From positions 58,087 to 122,086 of the forward strand of contig QLIY01000479.1 in assembly GCA_003260075.1 (NCBI GenBank): a stretch of 64,000 nucleotides of DNA, given 5' to 3'. Positions 46,276-55,922 of the stretch are shown piece after piece. Position numbers and translations under genes: made by a program. Each line of letters opens with the position of its first letter. The stretch's first letter is position 1. The notes under the pieces were generated by a model, which did no database searches, was not told where the DNA came from, and saw only the letters and a program-made list of their open reading frames with translations. The DNA comes from Phallusia mammillata (lineage: Eukaryota > Chordata > Ascidiacea > Phlebobranchia > Ascidiidae).

Positions 46276-46929
46276 TTTTTCGTTTTTTTTTTATAAGGGT
46301 GGGGTTCAGTATATTCCTTAAAAAAGAACTTCGTGTATTGTTTAATTTTATCAAAATGACCCTACGTTTATAAGTGCATTTTTAATTTTACTTTCTTAAT
46401 TTGAACTTATCTTCTTGATACGTTTTTCCCATACTTAGTTGTCGTGGTGGTTTAGCGCTGGACCCAAGTTTTTTAGGTTTGTGTTCACCAGCTTACTATG
46501 CATTAAGTTTAAACGTTATCAGATCAATATAGGTCATGGCGTTGTTGAGTGTAAACTGGGTTGAGAGTTGAACCACGAACCTCCGGCCTATCTCGAGCTA
46601 TCAGATGTCAAAATGTCGTTTTTGAATCGAAACGCCTTTCCGAGTGTCAACAACGCAATTATAAACGCCACGCTCATTTCGAGAAAACAACTTCTGACAG
46701 CGGTTCCCCTTTAATCAAAATATCTTCACGCGTTCCCCTTTAATCTTCCCCGTTCGTGCCACTCATTACATCAATGATCACAGACCAGTAGCGATGCGAC
46801 AATAAATTCGTGCTATCATCATTGTGACGTCATCTACTTGTGTGGCGGACCCCTCCCCGGTGAGGTCATGACCCCGACTACACGTCAAGGTTCCGCTTGG
46901 CTGCGTCCGGTGTCACGTGTGTCTTTGAA

Positions 46930-47007
<78 letters not shown>
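46930..47007. other. 78-base G run, probable masked gap
   Basis: It follows a GC-richer stretch (46820-46929) with a TGACGTCA palindrome. There is no flanking duplicate. Confidence 0.8.
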
Positions 47008-47008
<1 letters not shown>

Positions 47009-47663
47009 AAGTTGGTTATGATGTCGGTGAAGGAAAATTAAAGGCTAGGTGGTTTTAATTATGATCATGACTTCTGTGTGAAATTTTTAATCAAACGCAA
47101 ACTATACTCGTTGTACTTTGATTGAAAACAAAGAAAAACAATTTAAAACTGACTAAAATCCCTTTAAACAAAGTTTGCTGCCCAGAACAATTGGAACACA
47201 AGACTAAATAACACGAAAATGTCATGAACATGTGGTAAAACTTGCGACATTTGTTGCCCTTTACGACCAAAATAAAACTGACTCAAATCAACAAAACAAG
47301 TCAAAAATGCCGGCGCCAGCAGCCAAACCCAGACCTAACCCCAAAACCAGGTAAAATTTTGTCAAAACAGCTGGAAATCCCGCACAATTTTGGAGCTAAT
47401 TAACAAAAAAACAAGCACAGGTGCAAAAAATTCGGTTCGTTCAACTTTGTTCGTGAATTCCAGTCAAGTCAGCGCGACAGATCGCGAACTGACGCTCGAA
47501 GCAGCGGTGAACCTCAACAATTATAATTACGCCCGGCGAATCACTTTGATCTTCTGAAATTTTCTCACTACTACTACGCTTCAAATAAGAACTTCAAAAT
47601 GGCAACAGGGCAGCACCTTAGGAACTTATAGCTAAAGTACTTCGCTGTACTACGCGCATTCAG

Positions 47664-47722
47664 TGTTATTTACCCTGATGAAGGCGACCTGTATAGGATG
47701 TCAAAACGTCGGAATAAAAATA
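47664..47722 (+). ncRNA. Hammerhead-like motif, GGCGAC family, copy 1 (G12 lost)
   Basis: CUGAUGA at 47675-47681 is followed by an extra A and GGCGAC. The 3' side of stem II ends GAUGUC, then AAAACGUC stands where GAAACGUC is expected, so the catalytic G is mutated. Stem I is CC/GG next to the core, an internal loop, then a U-rich/A-rich outer helix. The tail carries GCCTGGCAGCAATAGC (47749-47764), shared with the foldback copy near 25.6 kb. Compare the minus-strand copy at 48584-48640, 0.9 kb away in inverted orientation. Confidence 0.55.
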
Positions 47723-47847
47723 CAATTGCCAGGATAACTTGATATTATGCCTGGCAGCAATAGCTTACATAACTTATGGCTAAATCTAATCTAAATCTAA
47801 AATTGTAATACAAATTAATATAAAACACTCATAAAAGATGTTAGGGG

Positions 47848-47903
47848 CGGGAACGCGGCCGAATGGCCTGGCGCGCCTGACCCATATACACCTGATCGGG
47901 ATT

Positions 47904-47945
<42 letters not shown>

Positions 47946-47975
47946 ATCCTGGGTTCGAACCCCGTGAACGACAAA
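47848..47975 (+). repeat. tRNA-derived SINE-like head, split by a gap run
   Basis: It has GCGGCCGAATGGCCTGGCGC (A-box region), CGCCTGACCC, and, after the 40-G run, TCCTGGGTTCGAACCCCGTG (B-box). The 7-base ends do not pair as an acceptor stem. It shares its order and B-box flank with the minus-strand copy at 43391-43490, so it is a dispersed RNA polymerase III-type repeat rather than a tRNA gene. Confidence 0.55.
47905..47944. other. 40-base G run inside a tRNA-like repeat, probable masked gap
   Basis: It separates the A-box half from the B-box half of the SINE-like unit at 47848-47975. Confidence 0.8.
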
Positions 47976-48124
47976 GAGCAAATTTCAATTTTCGGACTGC
48001 CCCCTGATTGTCGAAAAATACAATTAAAAAAAAGATATTTCATTTCCTAATTGTACTTTGTTAATCAGGTGAATTTTTTTCATAGTTTTTGCTGTTTGGA
48101 ACACTATTTACGGATCTGTTCATA

Positions 48125-48155
48125 TGTTTAATGATGGAAATAATGGCCCAAATAG
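48125..48155 (-). repeat. GGCA-family ribozyme-repeat tail fragment
   Basis: Only the downstream tail is present (minus strand: CTATTTGGGCCATTATTTCC, then ATCATTAAAC). The adjacent CGGATCTGTT also occurs beside the 15.18 kb fragment, so the family's consensus extends beyond the tail. Confidence 0.55.
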
Positions 48156-48583
48156 AAATGTTGTTCTTTGAAATCGAAGTTGAAATTTGAAGTTGTTTGT
48201 TTTTATTCGAAGATAATTGCTTCCTAAATTACAAGTCTTTAAAAGCGTGATTTTTCGCCATTTGGTCGAAAAGCAGTTGGACTAGTTATAATGATGTGAT
48301 TTTCAACAGGTGTTATCGAGCAGTTTGGGTAGTTTTTTCAATGAGTTGTGTATATTGCTTTGAAAGCGACTTCCAAGAGTGAAAGCCGCTTACATCTGAC
48401 ACCTGGTGCAAGGTGTTTTTTTCAGGAACTCAACAACATCGCCTCCCACGTGTGAAAACCGATAATCAGGTTCTGGAAATTTCACCAGGCGTAATAAATT
48501 ACTTTGTTTTGTCGCCGAATTTCAAACGAGCCGTAGTTCCAATGAACCTAACATCAACTAAATGATGATTTTCTGGCAACGGT

Positions 48584-48640
48584 AGTTTTATTCCGACGTT
48601 TCAACGTCCTATTCATGTCGCCTTCATCAGGGTTAAAACA
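48584..48640 (-). ncRNA. Hammerhead-ribozyme-like motif, GGCGAC family, copy 2 (intact core)
   Basis: On the minus strand CUGAUGA pairs with + 48624-48630 and GAAACGUC with + 48595-48602. Stem II is GGCG against CGUU, with two G-U pairs, and an extra A follows CUGAUGA. Stem I is CC/GG, an internal loop (AA opposite AAU), then GUUUU against AAAAC. All core letters match the hammerhead consensus and ACGU is the palindromic stem III. With 47664-47722 it forms an inverted pair about 0.9 kb apart. Confidence 0.62.
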
Positions 48641-49328
48641 CCCCAAAAGTAAAACCGATAAGTTTTATAGCCGATAAATAAGCAAAACGGAAAAGGGGCA
48701 AAAACATAAACAACGACACGATTAGCGCAAACATAAGAAACACAAGGTGTTTTAATCAAAGTCTTTAAGCAACAGTTTGTAGCAAGCAAAACCTGACATA
48801 ATAAAAGTTATAATAAAATAAAAGCAAATGCTACCTAATTTTAAACTTTAGTTTTATACAGGTTTTCAGTATTAAGGTAAATTGAAAAGTTTAGCCTAAA
48901 ATTAGACCAAAATTGTGTTGTATTTCAATATTTTTAGAAGACATTACTGCCATAAGAATGTGGTATGTTATACAATTTTTATTGTTGGTTACATCAGCGA
49001 CCCGTTCATATTTTTCATGAGTTGGTTATTATTGGTTTAGTGGTCGGAACAATCCTATTATTGCGACGAATCAAAAAATAGAATAATACGGGGAATCACC
49101 GAGTTTTAGCTTTGGAATGTTGCCGTATTTAGAAAAAAATAATCGATGTGCATTTCATAAGCGGCTGGTTGAGTTACACAACGGCCTCGGCAATTGATTC
49201 AGTGCAAAGGCGTATTTTTGTGTAAAGGTACAGAGCTTGTTTTTTCGCATTTTAACCGTTTTTTGGCGAGTGTAAAGTATTTTTGGGTCCACAACAAGCG
49301 GCTTTAAATGTCCTCAGCAAAAAGGAAT

Positions 49329-49425
49329 CGTATAAGAATATAATCATAATCGTATGCGTATAAGTATAATCGCATGCGTATAAGTATAATCGTATGCGTA
49401 TGAGTATAATCGTATAAAAATCGTA
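49329..49425. repeat. Short tandem repeat, unit about 21 bp
   Basis: Imperfect copies of TAATCGTATGCGTATAAGTA follow each other about four times, with single-base changes (CGCATGCG, TATGAG). This is a minisatellite-like tract. The alternating purine-pyrimidine CGTATGCGTATA pattern could favour Z-form DNA. Confidence 0.85.
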
Positions 49426-49536
49426 CACGTGATTAAGTTGATATTTAATGTACATTTTCAACAACAACAAATCAATACAATATGGCATAAAATATCACGT
49501 GGACGCTACATTTACTTCTGCCATATGGACTTGTGA

Positions 49537-49607
49537 TTTTAATGGTGAAAATAACGGCCCAAGTAGTTGTAAAAAGCGACATGCTTTATTGTTCAAACGT
49601 TTTCGAC
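49537..49607 (-). repeat. GGCA-family ribozyme repeat, truncated
   Basis: On the minus strand it reads GAAAACGTTTGAACAATAAA, then GCATGTCGCTTTTTACAAC, then the GGGCCGTTATTTTCACCATT tail. The upstream half of the ribozyme is missing. Confidence 0.65.
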
Positions 49608-51944
49608 TTGTAATTTATTGCTGAAAATGTATACATGTACTTTAAAATTCCATGTATACGAATATTTTCATATATTTTACGCCAGGAAAAGCAGTCCATT
49701 GTTGCGTTAACAAACATCTTGACTCTGTTTTTGACCTGTAACATTTGAAACCGCCTTTTCACACTCTTTGTAAATCGCGCTATTGCACAGAAAAAGTAAA
49801 ACACGACATTATTGTGGCACTGAACGAAAAAATCAAAATTTGAAAACAATTTGCTACTGACATTTTAAGTTTGTTTTTTTGGTCCGAGATTGCGGTTTAA
49901 AAGCCCACATAGCTTTATAGTGCGGTCAATCCATGATTGGAACTACAACGTGATCTCGTATTTGCAGGGGGAATTCCCACATATATACCTCAAATCCTTT
50001 CAAACTTGGAAAGGAGGGACCCGCCTGACGAAGTGTCTCCCTAACCTTTTTGCAGTAAGTGCCCTCTCGGCTAATGCGTGCTTAGCCCGAAAGTGGCCGC
50101 GGCGTTTGAAAAGGATGAACCAGTCGCCCGTTCGACTAACGCGCATTCATCAATGCTATCCAATTATGCGAGCCACACGACAGTTACTTAATTACCGAGC
50201 GGGCTGAGACGAGAGAGGCTCTGCGCTGCACCGGATCTAGCTTTCTCTCAAATCTCCTCACCCAGTTATGCAGCAACGGGTCGATGGTTTTAAGCGATGC
50301 CGGGCTAATCAATATAAAGAGGGACTGTTAAGGCAAGTGTGTCGCGCGACCAAGTTGACTGTCAAGTACCCGATAAGACAGAGCGATCTTGGCACGCGTC
50401 GCGCTGTCCTCGTTCTATAGTTCGCGGCCAAAACGCGCGATGCAGAAAATCGAAACAAAGCATCGATTCGGGATAAAAGTGGGCCGCAGTGCGTGAACGC
50501 AAGATTTTTGGCTCGCTTAAGGACAAGTAGTTGGTCGGAAATTTAGAAACTCTATCTGCGTAAAGTGACCGGAAATATGAAAGTGCTTCATCTTTCGCGC
50601 AATGTTTTTTCAAAATTTAAGATTTCTTAATTATTTTGAGCATTCATTTTGAAATGTCATAGGAATTGCAAAACGTTATGTTTTTTACAAATATATTGGC
50701 TTGCCTGTTTCTTGCCGAGATCTTAAAAAATCGTGAATTGTGCATCCCAAATTTAGCAATTGATTTTATAAATCAGCGAAAATCTAGAGTTTTACCACAA
50801 GCGCAAACTTCTGATAAATTTTATCGGTAATTATAATGACCAAATGTCCCTGCAAATAGGAGATACCAACATTTTACAAACCTCATAGCGATGTCGGTGG
50901 TAAATAAAATTCCCCCAACCAGCATAATTGTTTTAAAGGTGTAAAATTACTCCTTTGAAATTGAATGATTAATTATTACAAGTCTTGAAAACAACACCAT
51001 TATTCTTTCAATCATTTTCAAACAACAACTGCAGCCTACGTATTTTGAAATCACGATTTTAGGCTGGTGTGAAAGACGCCTTTGATTGGTGGCTTAAACA
51101 ACACCACGTGCTTGACATTAAGTAACCCCCAGGTCGTGACTAGATGAAGTTTTTCCACAACTAAGATGTTGTTTTGTGTTTAAAGCTTCCTTAACGCCTT
51201 TTATGTCCAAATATGGAATTTTGCCGAGTTTTGTGCGTCAATACGTAACTTTGTTGAAAATATTTTTTTTTAAGTCTTACACTAATACGCATGAAATATT
51301 TTTTAAACAAAGGTTAATTGTTATGACGCTAGCCTCATAATCACATCTGTTATGTAACTATTATTAAGGTTTTCGAACGCCGAATTCTGATTTCTGTATG
51401 ACGTAACAGTGAATTAAATATCACGTGACAAAGTTCGGCGTTGAGACAATCAATCAAGCGTTTGCCCTCCCTGACCGAACCCCCCAATTTCCGCCCAATA
51501 AAATCTGATTTGATTTGTAAATCGTCGCTGGTCGTTTCCCGGTCACTAGATTAGCGGCGTCCGTCGGCGCCAGAAACAGCGGTCCTCCCCCCACAAACTG
51601 CGATAAATAAATCAAAATCGACCCGCGAAAAAAACTCGGCTTGCGCGATTTGTCTTAACTCACGGGTTTCATTAAACGCTGGACGTCAACTGGTGCGACG
51701 CTAACGCCCCGGATCAATACGCTGGTGTCACGGATAAGTTTGAAACCGCACGACACTAATTGGATGAGCGATCGGTTAACCCAACATCGCGCGGCTCTGA
51801 TTGTTACGTATAAAGATTCGTCACACTGAAAGACATCTAAATAAATTCGAGTTTTAAGCTATCCACGTGGCATATTACGTAATCAACATGACGTAACACA
51901 GGATATAAGTGAATGACGTAGAGCTATTAAAACTTTAAACTAAC

Positions 51945-52155
51945 TAGGGACAACTAAAATGTAGTGTTTAAGTCAAAAACTGGCAACTATTATTACCCAT
52001 AAAAGTGTTGCTGTCGCCGTTTTGTAATTTAATTTATCCTGCACGGGGGGGGGGGTAGGGACAACTAAAATGTCTTGTTTAAGTCAAAAACTTGCAACTA
52101 TTATTACTCATAAAAGTGTTGCTGTCGCCGTTTTGTAATTTAATTTATCCTGCAC
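51945..52155. repeat. Assembly-type duplication: 51945-52044 and 52056-52155 around a G run
   Basis: Units begin TAGGGACAACTAAAATGT and end ATTTATCCTGCACG. There are about three substitutions. The run is 52045-52055. Confidence 0.88.
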
Positions 52156-52446
52156 GAGATAAGTAACAGATGTGAGAGCGATTGTGGTACGTCACAAGTT
52201 CATACACCGTTAATAGTGATACCGTCATACACTTTTCGCTTGTATTTGAACACAAAAGTGTCTTATTTGAAGCAAAAATCGCCCGACTTTTCTTACTTAC
52301 TTGCGTGTATCATCGTTTTTTTTTATCTATCATGACAATTTTTCAGCATTCGAGCGAACCAAATTTTTTCTCCAAGTAAAGTAAACATGAGATAACTAAG
52401 AACGGAAAGTATTTTCCAAGTAACGAAATCTGACGATAATAATCTT

Positions 52447-52482
52447 GGAATATATATTTCGCCTAATGGCATCTTCAGTTCC
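52447..52482 (-). ncRNA. Hammerhead-ribozyme-like motif, AUAUAU family, copy 3
   Basis: On the minus strand: GGAA, CUGAAGA, an extra U, GCC, loop AUUA, GGC, GAAA, AUAUAU, A, then UUCC. Stem I is GGAA against UUCC and stem II is a perfect GCC/GGC helix. Relative to 10081-10123, both stem I strands have changed together and stem II has changed with pairing kept. The conserved core letters are unchanged. This is the cleanest member of this family here. Confidence 0.66.
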
Positions 52483-52698
52483 TATTAAAACCACAAAATA
52501 ATACATCAATGAAGGGAATAGAAGTAAAAACACAACAAAACAACATGAGATAAGCAACAAGTAATATCATACGGGTTTTGGGCGTCAAAGTTTTTAATGC
52601 TAAATACTTCAAAATTTTGGAATTAATAACAGCAGATACTGTGTGTTGTCTACAAATACAATACATAATTTGTTTTGCATTCAATATACTTTTTCATA

Positions 52699-52780
52699 AG
52701 TTTAATGGTGAAAATTACGGCGCAAATAGACGTAAAAAGCGGCATGCTTTTGATTTCAAATGTTTCGGCAAATGCTCATT
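52699..52780 (-). repeat. GGCA-family ribozyme repeat, truncated
   Basis: On the minus strand it reads ATGAGCATTTGCCGAAACAT, then the family tail to TTTTCACCATTAAAC. The CUGAUGA box is missing and the stem III palindrome is mutated (ACAU). Confidence 0.65.
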
Positions 52781-54810
52781 AAGCTTTCGGACAAACAGGC
52801 GCACTGTACTGCGATCCAAATATTTCATGTTTTTTTTAAATACTTGGAACTGTTGGAATGTGACAATTCACGTCTTCAGCAGGTTAATGCCGGCGATAAA
52901 ATTCACACACCGGCCACATTTTTTGGCGCAAGAACTTGCAGTTTGCAATTAAGCCGTCCAAGGTTGAATCGCGGCGTCGCGAACGATTTTTGACGTAACA
53001 ACGCGATTTCGAACGTTCGAGAACCGATTGTCGGCGTTCCGCCTTTGAAGTGTCACTTTGCGGTACACCGCTCTTAAATTAAAGTCCTACTTTCTCGCGC
53101 GTAATTTGTGACAAACGCTAATTATTCGCTTTGAAGCGCAACTGTGACGTCAGAGACAAGGTTTGGCCGCCGAACGTCGAAGCGAATTTTTGATTTCGAC
53201 GAATTTTCGTTTTCGAAGTGATTTTCACTTTGTAATGTTTTAACTGGACGCTTGAGTACGTGTGAAAACTTGTCATTGGGTTATCACGTCCCGTGATTGG
53301 TTTAAATCCTTCCTCTATCGCAACATGTCACGAAGGTAGAAACATGTTAAAAACCCGTATTCGTTTTTTTTGCTTTAAACTTCAATGGAAAGTAAATTTC
53401 ATTTCTTAACCGTTTTTTATTTTACAGTAATTTAAAATACTTTAAAATATAATACTAAGAAAGTATTCTCAACTTTTTCATCCTATAATACACAGGTTCT
53501 GTTCTGTAGCTGGATGTTATTACTGTGTTAAAAAAAACTTTGTCAAAAGCTGCCGTGATAGTTTTCCAACCCATGAAAGTCGCCAACAAGCAGCACATTT
53601 TCAAACAGCCATAAATATAAAACGCTAGGTAGTTTTCTTTCACACTAATCCGGCTGAGATCCGCCTAACGAGTTTTGACTGAGTCGCTTTGGAAGCTTTT
53701 GCCTTCAGAGCTGGTCGATTGAGCTCAACGGTTGATAGACATCTCGCATCCAATTAAACCGCTTCTCTGGCTCTGTTATGAGATTTACGCTGGCATCTCA
53801 ATGCACGGTTAAGTCGTCTTCTGACTAAAAGGGATTTTTGGGGTAAATTGAGTACATCATGCTTTGTTTTTTTTTAAAGGGTTTATTCAACAGAAGTTGT
53901 GTTATTTGGTTGCTGCTTGCTTTGGCGGTGGCTGATATATCAATATATATACAATATATCCAATTGAAGGAGATTTTAGTTTGTTAGTAAATTCCCAAAG
54001 CGGATTTAAAGTTTAAAACTCCTTTAAAGTTTAAGGTCTACTTTGCTTGTTGAATTTTATGTACTTAACGTTTCATTCCCTTAGCAGACGTAAAACCTAT
54101 GCAAAACTATTGTAAACGGTGATAAAAGATTTGGAAAATTTGTGTGTGCAAACCTTTTGAACGCACCTAAACCTCCAACTAAGGGTGCATCGATAAAAAA
54201 CAAAAACTATAACTATAAAACCGGAGCAATTTGTTGCTCTGATGAAGCTTATCGTGCTGGTTGGCGATATGTAGGCACAGTTAAAGGTTTTCAACAAAAC
54301 TTTACATCAATTGGACTAAAATTAAAAGCCAAAAAGCGTGGGCTGTCATAAGAGATAGTGGAAAAAATTTCTTTTCAACCAATTCCCCAACATCTCCCAA
54401 CACACGTTGAACGATTTATTGCAAACCGGTTGTCCTAAATGTAGGAGGTCACTTAACCTAAATATTTCAATAAATGATTTCGATTCAATCAATTCGCGCT
54501 AAAGCCAACCTATCCCACTTACTGAATACGAACTGACTGTCAATCTGTCTGAAAGCCAATTACTACGCACGTATAGGGAGCTTGATTGCTTTATAGGGAG
54601 GGAACTCCAACTAAACTCCCCCGTATAAGTTGGCGATGTGACAATTTTTTTGATGTATGACACGATTAACTTCTTGTAGTGACTCGCTGTGTTGGTTTTG
54701 TGGTAAAAAAAGCTTCTTGTAATCGATAGTTTGTGGGTTCAAATCCGTGCGTATGCTCAAGATAACTGTAACAAATAATACGTGAAATTTTTAATAAAAA
54801 GATAAATGCT

Positions 54811-54848
54811 TGTCTGGCAATTATTGACGTTTCAACAAACTATTTCTG
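54811..54848 (-). repeat. Possible GGCGAC-family ribozyme-repeat remnant
   Basis: On the minus strand GTTGAAACGTCAATAATTGC, followed by CAGAC, resembles the 3' half of the 47.7 kb copy (AACGTC, AATA, AATTGCCAG). No CUGANGA box is present. Confidence 0.35.
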
Positions 54849-55159
54849 TCAATTTCAGCGATTTCTTGATGATTGCACAAAGCATGGTTGATCTCTGGGC
54901 ACTAAATATTTAAACACATGTTTTGTGCAGGTGTTGAAAATATTCCTGTAATTTCGGTTAAATAACAAAACAACAACAGTTTCAACAATGCGTTTGAGCG
55001 ATTAAAGCAAAGTTTCAAGGCCAAATGACTTTTATCTTTGAATCAACGACAAGCGTAACCAATAGTCACTTATCCACGTGATGCTCACCACAAAAAATAT
55101 CAAAACTTTAACCACTGAAAAATATGCCTAACACGTGTGAACTGATAACTTACTCCATT

Positions 55160-55364
55160 CAGTGGTTCTCAAACTTTTTTTGTTGCGACGCCTCTGGAAA
55201 AGTTGACTTGCGACGGACCAGCAAAAAATGTTAATGAGGAAACTTATTATTAAAGTTGTGTTTATTGATACAAGGGGGGGGGGTAAACGGAACTATTCTG
55301 CGAAGCCCTTGGAAAATTGAAACGACGCTCCAGGGCGTTGCGACGCACAGTTTGAGAACTACTG
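55160..55364. mobile_element. hAT-type MITE, about 205 bp
   Basis: The left end is CAGTGGTTCTCAAACTTTTT and the right end CAGTTTGAGAACTACTG. The inner sequence GTTGCGACGCC is mirrored by GCGTTGCGACGC. A 10-G run at 55274-55283 interrupts it. The flanking duplication is not evident. Confidence 0.75.
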
Positions 55365-55876
55365 ACTTACACGTTTCAACGAACTTGTCATTTTTGGAGA
55401 CTGATTTTGATAATTGCACTAAAGTATGTCCTATTTTTTGTCACTGAATATTTAAACACGTGTTTTGCGTCGGTGTTCAAAATATCCAACTGCAAGAAAT
55501 ATTCTAACCCGTGTGAATTGATAACTCAACAAACCTAAGACTAGCTTCATTTTTTGGAGACGCGCTATTGTCCGAACTGTCGGCAGTTTAAAGTTAAGTG
55601 TTTAGGGGCGGAAAATATTCGACTAAAACACATACCCAGCCTTGTGAATAAGTTAAATTGATAAGTTAACGAGCCTTACATTGCTTGCGCGATTGCGTGA
55701 ATAGTTTGCAGTTTAGGGTGAAGCGTTTAGATGTGAAAAATAATTAAATATGTCCCGATCAGTGAAAAAGTTGAATTGGTAACTCAACAAATCTAATACA
55801 TATTTTACAAATTTGTCGTTCAACTGGTGTAATGCTAAACAAAATACTATAGTTGTTGTTTCAAGAACTTGTATTT

Positions 55877-55922
55877 TTGCTGACGTTTCGCCCACCAGAA
55901 CGGCACGGCTTCTTCAGAGCAA
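55877..55922 (-). ncRNA. Hammerhead-ribozyme-like motif, GCC/GGC family, best copy in the window
   Basis: On the minus strand: UUGCU, CUGAAGA, an extra A, GCC, a longer loop that can extend the helix (GUGCC against GGUG), GGC, GAAA, CGUC, then AGCAA. UUGCU and AGCAA form a perfect 5-bp stem I, GCC/GGC is stem II, ACGU is a self-complementary stem III, and C stands at the cleavage position. The 3' flank continues as a repeat arm to about 55806, which recurs as both arms of the foldback at 10846-11043. This layout matches the small-stem-III hammerheads known from Penelope-like elements. Confidence 0.7.

Noticed and set aside
54700-54770. Possible tRNA gene (GGGTTCAAATCC)
   Set aside because: No acceptor stem. 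Resembles the decayed repeat at 60.8 kb.
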